Origin: Gnetum montanum
Lineage: Eukaryota; Streptophyta; Gnetopsida; Gnetales; Gnetaceae
Direction of reading: 5' to 3'
Assembly (NCBI GenBank): GCA_015680685.1
Contig: MNCI01016385.1
Coordinates: 44,811 to 82,813, forward strand
DNA length: 38,003 nt
Shown: positions 30,873 to 38,003 of the stretch, one piece after another
Layout of the letters: each line of letters opens with the position of its first letter
Numbering within the stretch: the first letter of the stretch is position 1
Notes under the pieces: model-generated
The model's input: the letters and a program-made list of their open reading frames with translations, nothing else
Told to the model about the DNA's origin: nothing
Databases searched by the model: none
Program-made: the position numbers and the translations under genes

Positions 30873-30890
30873 TCTCTGATAACGGTGCTA
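30873..30890 (-). other. Primer-binding site next to LTR F, tRNA-Asp type
   Basis: The minus strand reads TAGCACCGTTATCAGAGA, one base after the LTR end, the same spacing as at 13343-13345. It differs from TGGCGCCGTTGCCGGGGA only by C-to-T or G-to-A transitions. Confidence 0.75.
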
Positions 30891-31670
30891 ATGATAAGTA
30901 GTGCATATTTCCTATGCCCAACCATGCAAATTACTAGCATGTACGTGGAATCTAATGAAATTATATTAACTATATTTACCTACATGATTAAATATGTAGT
31001 CATTATTTTTTATCTTTTCAATTAACACTTATGTTATTCTATTCATATGGTTAAGTATGGTTGAGGTGTAAGATATTTATTTTCATACTTTTTATTATGT
31101 TTTATGAAATGGTTGAGTAAATGAAGATTTAATATGTAAACTAACTACTTAATTATCTAATGAGCCTAAATGTGGAGTATCCATTTCCATCTTTCATACA
31201 CATCTTGAATATGTATTGACACTACAGGGTTACCAAGTGTTTAGTATTGGGTATACCAAGTACCCACTATTGAGATTACCATGTGTTTAGTACTAGGCAT
31301 ACCAAGTATTCACTATTGGAATTACTAAGCATTAATATATTTTTCTTGAAATGGTTGTACTTACATTGCTTACAAATAATAATAGTAATTTCTTAATAAT
31401 AAGAAAGTAAATTGTATTTAAATTAAATTGTTGCAAAGTAAAGTAAAGATAATTCAAGAGCTATAATGAATGGAAGAAATTTTAATTTTATTTCTATTCA
31501 TGCAGATGTGTCCAAGTACATGTGCACACGAATAAAATATCACACAATCACTTTAATCCACACTGTAGACACTTAGAAGGAAAAGTATACTAACTTATAT
31601 GGGAGGAAACTATAAGATTTTAACTAAGAGAATGATCAAAATATGTCATAAATGCAAGGGGTATGTGCAT

Positions 31671-31677
31671 TTATATA
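31671..31677 (-). promoter_or_regulatory. TATA box of LTR F (TATATAA)
   Basis: The minus strand reads ACCTATATAAATGCAC, as in LTR E at 1431. Confidence 0.6.
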
Positions 31678-31698
31678 GGTAATTCCTACAATAGCTTT

Positions 31699-31746
31699 GA
31701 TGTATCTAAATCAACACATCCTAAGATGTATCAATGGAGATACATC
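31699..31746 (-). repeat. Palindromic GATGTATC/GATACATC units in U3 of LTR F
   Basis: gatgtatc at 31699-31706 and 31725-31732 and its reverse complement gatacatc at 31739-31746; the last two form an 8-bp stem around a 6-base loop. They occupy the same place (between LTR tip and TATA box) as the GATATC array of the A-D family. Confidence 0.7.
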
Positions 31747-31803
31747 AATGGGGCTATGTTGACAAGCCTACATCAACATATTCATCTAATTGATGTTTCA
31801 TCA

Positions 31804-31985
31804 TACCCCCACAACTAACTAAAAATTCATCCTTGAGTGAAAAACATGAGATTAAGCTTCTTACAAAATTTGGAGAAATATGGAACTCTATTGACTAAAT
31901 GACTGACTAACTAATTCATTGACTAACTCTAAGTGCCAGATTGTATAGATTACAAAATTGGTGTAAAATACAATAAAATTGGACA
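31804..31985 (-). other. Polypurine tract and 3' non-coding end before LTR F
   Basis: The minus strand ends TTGTGGGGGTA directly before TGATGA, preceded by CCAAATTTTGTAAGAAGCTT. It matches 1138-1318 of the element with LTR E. Confidence 0.7.
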
Positions 31986-31989
31986 CTTA

Positions 31990-34890
31990 GATAAAAATAG
32001 CTAGAGCCTATTGAATGGATCAAAGCGGGATGAAGTCCTTACATAGTGCCTAGATGTGAAGGCTCCTATGGCTCTAAGGATCCTTCATCAAGTCCAAGGG
32101 CTGGTAGATGTTGTGGCTATCCTACTGCTATTGTTGAAAATTTGAAGGCATCTAGAAGTACCTTTATTTTTTTCTTTATACTACATAGGTCATGAATGGT
32201 CTAGGTTACTTTACCTATATGTGATGGTACTAGAATATCTCATAGGCATAGTAGTGATGGAAACATCTCTTTCATATTTACAAACTAGGCTATGAATTGT
32301 TTGCATTCAAAGTCAAACATATGGACAAGGTTTTCTTGCTTCTAGTGATCATTCATTCTTCTAGCTAAGTTCTCAATAATAGATTTTTGATTTGTGATCT
32401 TGTTATTAAGAACCTCAAGCTTCACTTGGCCACCTCAAAATTTTGCTTCATCTCCTTATGGAGCTTGAACCTTGTCTCATAAAGGAGGTAAGAGCTAATC
32501 ATCTACTTTTCTAATTTAGGCCTAGGCCTTCCCATAGTTAGCATTGTTAAGGTTTCACAATGGAGGTTGGTGAGCTCCATGTACTTAGTCATCTCCTTAT
32601 TTATAACTCTTTCATGCAAATATCCACTTGATTGTGTGCATTGAGTCCATCAAAGATGAGCTTCCATGCATTATATCTTTGTTGGAGTTGCTAGACGATC
32701 TCAATTACCTTCACCTTGGTCAACTTCATTTCTTTTTCATTGACCTCCTTAAACATTCTTCTCAAGCTTTAAGGCTTCATTCTTCCATGCAAAAATCTCA
32801 ATAGTAGTATTTTGGTGAAAGGTCCAAACCTCTTTCATCTAGAAATTCCTATTCGCTATAGTCAACCTTTTCAGATCCAAGTTTACCTTGGCAAGTTGTT
32901 CTTACTACTGATGAATATATTCTATCATAAGGTTTTTTTTCTGCTCATTGTTATGCAGGTGATGATTATCATGGGTGAGCATTAGGTTTTCCTTACAAGC
33001 TTGCGGTAGATCATAATCAGTGTTATTGACCATGGCCTCTAATATTGATGTCTCAAACATCATCATTTCCTTTGCATTCTCAACCTCTTAGTGTTTTTGT
33101 TAAAGATTTTGAAAATCATCTTCTCTATTAGCTCTAGCCTAAGAATTGATAGATAAGAGAGATAGGCACTTGATTTTGTAACATCAGTAGCCAACCATCA
33201 ATTGTTAGTGGTGGCCTCCCTGAGTTGCACATTGGCAATTACTAATTTTTTCCTTTTCTCTAGTAGTTGTAACTAAGTTGTTGATATATCATCTAGGAGA
33301 TCAAAGATATTTAGAAGCAGTTATCTAGCTTCCACTAGTTATTCCAACACTTCTTCATGTGGGCAAAAATTATTCATTTGCTTCCTACTCCTGTTGATGC
33401 ATGTATGTTTACCATCGTAGTAATGTCTAGCATAGAAGTAGTAGGAGCATTAAGGACTTCCCAAATTCAATCTACCACCACCTCTACCACTATCTCTTGA
33501 TCCTTGTATGACATGACCTAGACTATCGTCCCTTCTTCTTTCTCCACCATGACTTAGATTGACATAATGAATTCTCTAGTACTAGGACTAGATTGGACAA
33601 GCACTTAGATTCTTTGTACTGAGAATGGTGGTGTCATCTCGCTATATAGCTAGTTGATGATCCTTGTAAGTTCATTTAAGTAGCTCCTAGATGGATGGTA
33701 CATGGATGATTTTCCATCATCTCCAAAGGCTTTTTGTTACTATAGCTATTTCTCTCAAAGTTTTCTAAGGTGTTCAACAATTATAAGCATCTTTGATGTT
33801 ATTTCTAGTGCTACAAGTGATAGTGGTAGTGGTTTCTACTCTTCTTATATCTTGGCAGTGACTTTTTCCTTCATCATCTCCTATCATGATCCAGCAGAAG
33901 CATGATGGACCAGATCATTAGAATAGCAAGCTATTCCTCCTCTCTTGCATAATTTTTTGATTAATCATGGGAAGGGGAATGTCTTATTACCCTTCTCATT
34001 TTCCTTGAATGGTTTTTCTATCTAAAGGAATATGAGTTATAGTAGGTTTATAGGGAATTTTCTGCTTAGAGCTATACATGCCTTGGTAAAGAAGGTTGTA
34101 ACCTTACTAGACCTAACTATTGGATTAAGGTAATAGGCCATAATCTTAAAGTAGTCTCTCTTCATCTTAGGGCATCGTATTGCTTACGGTCACTCCACAG
34201 CATTACTAGACCCACTCTTTCTTGGCCTTTAGATCTACCTACATAGATATTTCTACTAGTTTTACCTCAATGTTTAATAGACATAGGGCTTTAGCAATGG
34301 CCTCAAACAAGTAAGATATGGTAATGTCTTTAATTTTAATTAAGACATCTCCTTGTTAGTTGTTCCAGAAGAGCCAGGTATCCCCCATGTATCATTCCCC
34401 ATTGTTGGAGAGAATGAACCATAGAGGAGATCCTTAAAATTGTTTTCAAATATCATCTAGATTAAACTCCACGAATGATCTAAAGTTTAGCTCCTGCATA
34501 ATGACTCTTTTTATCTCCTTGATTCATATCCTTTCTAGGTAGACTTCTATAAGCATGACATCCAAGTTAGGTCTACCTAGATTAGCTTATCTCTATAGTA
34601 GGAATTTTCTTGATAAATTCCAGCTCTATCTCCTCCTATAGGGGCCTAGTAACATGTGTAGCTTTGGCTACTTATATCTGGGGTTGTATTCATTATCCCC
34701 TCTCTCCTGGGGATTGCTTCTCCCTAGGTTGTAATGGCCCTCTTGCCTACAGTCCTTTTTTGGGTGCCATTTGTGATTACAAACTCATAGTTATCTTACA
34801 CCTACTCAAAAGGATGCTTTGCACAAATATAGCCAACATTTTTGATTAGTGAATCCTAATATCCTTTATCAAATTTTTTCTATAACAATT
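31990..34890 (-). pseudogene. env-position retroelement ORF, copy 3, minus strand
   Basis: Reverse-strand homologue of 24560-27300, in the same order. A Gln/Arg/Asn-rich N-terminal part (34640-34800) comes first. The domain with YYLNPIVRSSKVTTFF (about 34140-34090) and PFP-stop-LIKKLC (33976-33947) follows, then a long charged helical part (33400-32700). The coiled-coil tail and C-terminus come last (32700-32000), beside the polypurine tract and LTR F. Many TAG/TAA stops and shifts. Together with copy 1 it fixes the position of this ORF: last gene before the 3' LTR. With copy 2 it forms a diverged inverted repeat of about 2.5 kb per arm, 4.7 kb apart. Confidence 0.6.
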
Positions 34891-35285
34891 CTTTTATGTT
34901 ATCTTAGTGCTATAAAGTCTAAGATATTCCTTGATCAGGTTTAGATAGGAATCTGTTAAGAACATTTAAGTTCATGATCTCTAAGTGCTTGTATCATTTT
35001 CTTGATCTATTGGTGACCAACCTTAGCCAAAGACACTTATCACCTAGTTAAGACATATGATACTTTATAAAAGCATGGCTCTCTTATCTATGTACCTTCA
35101 TTACTTTCTAAAATCATGGCTCTCTTAACTATGTACCTTCATAAGAACTTAACTAGTCTCAAATCACATGGCCCTTCCAAAAATAAGGTTCAAATCTTAT
35201 TGGTCTAGTTAGCCCTATTTCATCTACTTAGTACTAATTCATTATAATTGCTATAAAATAATTTACTAAGTGGGAAGAAGCTATT
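34891..35285. other. No gene recognised, holds a tandem duplication
   Basis: Between the minus-strand ORF copy and the plus-strand integrase fragment. No LTR end or target duplication seen. Confidence 0.35.
35061..35142 (+). repeat. 41-bp tandem duplication
   Basis: Units 35061-35101 and 35102-35142 share tggctctctta and ctatgtaccttcat, with a few substitutions. Confidence 0.9.
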
Positions 35286-35289
35286 TATT

Positions 35290-35960
35290 TGTGTTCCATC
35301 AAGTTCAATGTCATCTACCACTTCATCCTTGATCACATAATAACTTGCTTTGGTATACCTCTCCAAATTGTCATTAACAATGGACCTTAGTTCAAAAGTA
35401 AGGAGGCAGCTGATTTCTATTCCATGTACCACATCATTTAATTATTTTCATTAGCTTACTATCCTTAGTCTAATGAATATGCTAAGTCCACCAATAAAAT
35501 TCTTACCTACATTCTTTGTACCATGGTTAATAAAACCCAAAGTAATTAGTGCACATAGCTATACTATGCCCTATGGGTTTGGTATATTTCTTTGCATCCA
35601 CTATTGATCATACTCCATATTTTCTAACATATATTTTTAAGAAAATCTTACTAGTTGAGCTTTGTTTCCCATCTCTCCATGTTGCTCTACATGATTGGTG
35701 TTCATATTAAGATAACAATAGCATGCAATTGTTGAGTTGGATCTTTTTCAAGAACATTGGTAAGCTACTCTTCGTCACTTGCATGAATATCAAGTAGATA
35801 TTTAACACTTTCATTCCACATACATTCAAGTAAAAGAAATTCATGAAGGTGATTTGGTTCTTTGTCATTTTCTAAACTTCAAAGATTCAATGTTCTCTCC
35901 CTATTTTCAAGGTTCTTTTCTAATGGTTGAGTCTCTACAAAATGGCACCTACATTCTATC
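35290..35960 (+). pseudogene. Integrase fragment of another Ty3/gypsy element
   Basis: The frame reads FILDHIITCFGIPLQIVINN, then G-P-stop-FKSKEAADFYSMYH, YYP-stop-SNEYAKSTNKILTYI and MVNKTQSN. These are the second-Asp and Glu blocks of a gypsy integrase core (usually ISDNG and YYPQGNGQAEATNK). The second Asp is Asn, the Glu is Lys, and the TAG codons stand at the Gln of GPQF and YPQ. The C-terminal part goes on at 35780-35900 (YIQVKEIHEGDLVLCHF). It differs from the integrase at 18320-19435 and is closer to Tat/Ogre-type sequences. It has no LTR in the window, and its end overlaps the doubtful inverted repeat. Confidence 0.72.
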
Positions 35961-36233
35961 TAATCTAGAAAGGCATCAATTTCCAGATCCTATCAATAGA
36001 AGCTATGTCAAGTGCTACTTCATGTAGCTAAATTGTCACATTGAACTTGTTGACTATTTGAGACCAAACTACTATTCTCCCAATGATAGTTTGCTATTTA
36101 CTACAATAGGATATATGCTATATCGAGATAACAAGTTTGCTCTAAATCCTATTTTGCTTGAACTATTTTACATTAACCCCATCTCTATTTCATATTCTCC
36201 TATTTCTCTCTCTTTTTTCTTCCTTTTTCTCTA
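35681..36233 (+). repeat. Left arm of a 553-bp near-perfect inverted repeat
   Basis: Reverse complement of 36453-37005, equal in length, with at least one mismatch (gaaattc versus gagattc). The arm ends exactly at the N at 36234. Best explained as two overlapping contigs, one placed in the wrong orientation. Confidence 0.9.
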
Positions 36234-36452
36234 NAAACCTATCATGAGAATGGATTCCACATAAGTTGGGCATGACTAAATCCTACATACTATATAACCA
36301 AAAATGATGTTATATATATTGTCAAAGTAACCCCTTCATGTCCCATTCAAAATATGCTCAATTGCACCCTCACATAAAGTAATGAGATATTTAGTCACTC
36401 AAAAACTTCACTAGTTATGTTGAGCACATACTATAGAATGATATAGATGGCA
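36234..36452. other. Spacer of the inverted repeat, begins with a single N
   Basis: N at 36234, then 218 bases without recognisable features. If the contig 36235-37005 is flipped, this stretch becomes the true continuation of 36233. Confidence 0.7.
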
Positions 36453-37005
36453 TAGAGAAAAAGGAAGAAAAAAGAGAGAGAAATAGGAGAATATGAAATA
36501 GAGATGGGGTTAATGTAAAATAGTTCAAGCAAAATAGGATTTAGAGCAAACTTGTTATCTCGATATAGCATATATCCTATTGTAGTAAATAGCAAACTAT
36601 CATTGGGAGAATAGTAGTTTGGTCTCAAATAGTCAACAAGTTCAATGTGACAATTTAGCTACATGAAGTAGCACTTGACATAGCTTCTATTGATAGGATC
36701 TGGAAATTGATGCCTTTCTAGATTAGATAGAATGTAGGTGCCATTTTGTAGAGACTCAACCATTAGAAAAGAACCTTGAAAATAGGGAGAGAACATTGAA
36801 TCTTTGAAGTTTAGAAAATGACAAAGAACCAAATCACCTTCATGAATCTCTTTTACTTGAATGTATGTGGAATGAAAGTGTTAAATATCTACTTGATATT
36901 CATGCAAGTGACGAAGAGTAGCTTACCAATGTTCTTGAAAAAGATCCAACTCAACAATTGCATGCTATTGTTATCTTAATATGAACACCAATCATGTAGA
37001 GCAAC
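36453..37005 (-). repeat. Right arm of the 553-bp inverted repeat
   Basis: Mirror of 35681-36233, ends exactly at the N at 37006. Confidence 0.9.
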
Positions 37006-37214
37006 NTGATGTACTGCAAGGTTTATCCAATCAAGCTCATCTTTATTACCATACAAAACTTGTGTTCAGGTTACAAAGTTGCTCGAATAAAGAGCCGTTC
37101 ACTCTAGGACTCCTACTGTGGGCACATGGGAAAAATTCTAACTCTGGAGTGTTCAAATTGCCAGAGCTTCGCTACTTCTAGCCAGGATTGGGAAATGAAG
37201 GGAGTGCCGCCTCT

Positions 37215-37222
37215 TATTTATA
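37215..37222 (-). promoter_or_regulatory. TATA box of LTR D (TATAAATA)
   Basis: The minus strand reads TCTATAAATAAGAGGCGG, identical in core to LTRs A-C. Confidence 0.72.
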
Positions 37223-37228
37223 GATATG

Positions 37229-37401
37229 GCGGCGGACCGCGATATCGCATACGCAATATTGCAAGGGAAGACGCGATATCGCGTACACGATATTGCAGGG
37301 GATGCGATATCGCAGCGGCCATGATATCGCGTACGCGATATCGCAGCGGCCGTGATATTGCGTACGCGATATCGCGGCGCTATGCATATCGCATCTCATC
37401 A
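37229..37401 (-). repeat. GATATC palindrome array in U3 of LTR D, about ten units
   Basis: Six exact GATATC cores, mostly as GCGATATCGC, alternate with decayed units (gcaatattgc, acgatattgc, gtgatattgc, gcatatcgc). They are spaced about 14-20 bp apart and joined by GTACGC or AGCGGCC linkers. The stretch gcgtacgcgatatcgc is itself made of overlapping palindromes. Much richer in CpG than the rest of the window. Confidence 0.92.
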
Positions 37402-38003
37402 TACCCCCATGACTGAATGAAAACTCGTCCTCGAGTTCCTTACAATGATATCAGGTAGGTATGGGATTATTAAGGGGAAATGGAACTAATGGAATGACAT
37501 GTGAATGGTTCCTTATTACAAGACTTGACACAATTGGTGTTCATGACAACAAGGGGGGATACCTTATTACAATGACATCAGGCCACATTTGGCAGCTGAG
37601 AGAAAAGAGGAGAGAGAATAGAAGAGAAGAAGAGAGAAGAGTCTTGTTGCTGCCAACGCCTAGGTTGCGCCTTCTGTTGTCCATCCGTAAGCGCATTATC
37701 AATTCCGCTCCTTGCATAGCCGCTTCAGCGCTGCTCCATTCCAAGTGTTTGTGCCAGCTCCATTCCGTTGTTGTATGATTGCCATCTACACACACAACAC
37801 AATCATATATTAGCAAGGGTAATTGAATCATTAAGTAAATAATACCTTGCTTTGGTTTAGGTTCATTGGCTAGGTTGTGGTATGGCTGATATGGATCTGG
37901 GAAGATGTTACTATTGAGTACCAAAGGTGTAGGGGTTAGGAAGAGAAACGAAAAAATTCGGGGCTTAGGAGAAAAATTGAAAAATCAGGCCCCGTACCCC
38001 CAT
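37402..38003 (-). mobile_element. 3' internal end of the minus-strand element with LTR D
   Basis: On the minus strand this aligns with 20735-21345 of the 9.7-kb element (atgggg.., ccataccacaacctagcca, caaggtat, cttgctaat, tgtgtagat, atgaacaccaat and gtaaggaact.gagga blocks, in order). It runs out of the window on the right. Confidence 0.85.
37541..37924 (-). CDS. Conserved small ORF before the 3' LTR, open copy
   Basis: An open frame of up to 127 codons on the minus strand. It lacks an ATG at its upstream end (first codon TTG), so it may be the end of a longer reading frame or a second exon. It encodes PDPYQPYHNLANEPKPKQ, a hydrophobic segment (IIYLMIQLPLLIYDCVVCV), a polar part (DGNHTTTEWSWHKHL .. 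ELIMRLRMDNRRR), a second Leu/Ser-rich segment from the pyrimidine tract, and ends RYPPLLS. The copy at 20735-20990 keeps the same peptide around DCVICVD, including synonymous differences, which supports coding. The same bases can also be read as an intron ending TGTGTAG. No family recognised. Confidence 0.4.
   Translation of the reverse strand: MVLNSNIFPDPYQPYHNLANEPKPKQGIIYLMIQLPLLIYDCVVCVDGNHTTTEWSWHKHLEWSSAEAAMQGAELIMRLRMDNRRRNLGVGSNKTLLSSSLLFSLLFSLSCQMWPDVIVIRYPPLLS

Larger units (their letters stand above)
30892..31803 (-). mobile_element. LTR F with internal sequence on both sides, 912 bp
   Basis: On the minus strand it starts TGATGAAACATC at 31803 and ends CTTATCA at 30892. It is colinear with LTR E, including the TATATAAATG box and the 'accaagtg..agta' units. 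A polypurine tract and 3' internal sequence lie before it (31804 up), and a primer site plus gag lie after it (30890 down). One LTR thus serves as the 3' LTR of one unit and the 5' LTR of the next. Confidence 0.82.
37007..37401 (-). mobile_element. LTR D: 3' LTR (truncated) of a minus-strand sibling of the 9.7-kb element
   Basis: On the minus strand it starts TGATGAGATGCG at 37401 after the tract CATGGGGGTA and is colinear with LTRs A-C to the contig join at 37006, so about half is present. The CpG sites, palindromes and polypurine tract are the best preserved of the family, so this copy is probably the youngest. Confidence 0.9.

Noticed and set aside
34610-34849. 79-codon plus-strand open frame
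   Set aside because: The homologous copy at 24625-24765 shows that the coding strand is minus; this frame is its antisense.
35220-35432. 70-codon minus-strand frame
   Set aside because: Antisense of the plus-strand integrase fragment.
35681-37005. Biological long palindrome or miRNA/hairpin locus
   Set aside because: Equal arm lengths, near identity and exact abutment to single Ns fit a contig overlap artefact much better.
37229-37401. CRISPR-like or satellite array
   Set aside because: The units are 10-bp palindromes with short irregular linkers inside an LTR promoter in a plant nuclear genome.

Overview
The window is nuclear DNA of a seed plant, most likely one with a large, slowly turning-over genome such as a gymnosperm (an inference). 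The evidence is a long P-class pentatricopeptide repeat (PPR) gene with a mitochondrial-type N-terminus, a nuclear-type tRNA-Glu(CTC), and about 30 kb of decayed Ty3/gypsy LTR retrotransposons of Athila/Tat type. Those elements have tRNA-Asp primer-binding sites, an extra ORF in the env position, and gag-PR-RT-RNaseH-INT order.

Layout. 1-406: minus-strand LTR (A), cut by the window edge and inserted into the end of a retroelement ORF (407-1137), which is followed by that older element's 3' LTR (E, 1319-2192). 2193-8580 is the only gene-bearing stretch. It holds imperfect repeats with CACGTG cores, a minus-strand tRNA-Glu gene with a Pol III terminator, a minus-strand PPR pseudogene fragment, a 400-bp solo LTR with an exact 5-bp target-site duplication (TSD), the intact minus-strand PPR gene (5797-7590) and a tRNA-headed SINE candidate. 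8582-12499: probable LTR, primer site and decayed gag of an old element. 12505-22170: a complete but dead 9,666-bp Ty3/gypsy element with two LTRs (839 and 825 bp), an exact TTCCT TSD, a tRNA-Asp primer site, gag, PR, RT, RNase H and INT; it splits the older element, which resumes at 22176-24275. 24560-27300 and 31990-34890 are opposite-strand copies of the same env-position ORF. Between them lie a possible captured FCP1-like exon, the 5' part of a minus-strand gag, and one LTR (F, 30892-31803) with internal sequence on both sides. 35290-35960: an integrase fragment of another gypsy element. 35681-37005: a 553-bp near-perfect inverted repeat whose ends abut single Ns, best read as a misoriented overlapping contig. 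37007-38003: LTR (D) and 3' internal end of a minus-strand sibling of the 9.7-kb element.

How it works together. Only the PPR gene and the tRNA look functional. PPR proteins of this type bind organellar RNA, and the residues at positions 5 and 35 of its repeats allow a target prediction. Everything else is retroelement, killed largely by C-to-T and G-to-A transitions: CAG and TGG codons became TAG, and catalytic Glu and Asp became Lys and Asn.

The most unusual signal is in the U3 of the A/B/C/D LTR family: a variable array of GATATC-centred palindromes just upstream of a conserved TATAAATA box. The sister LTR family (E/F) has a different palindromic array there. The second is a conserved ORF with a coiled-coil, Pro-rich tail directly upstream of the 3' LTR. 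The sequence has a 183-base gap (14580-14762) and single Ns at 13567, 15153, 36234 and 37006.
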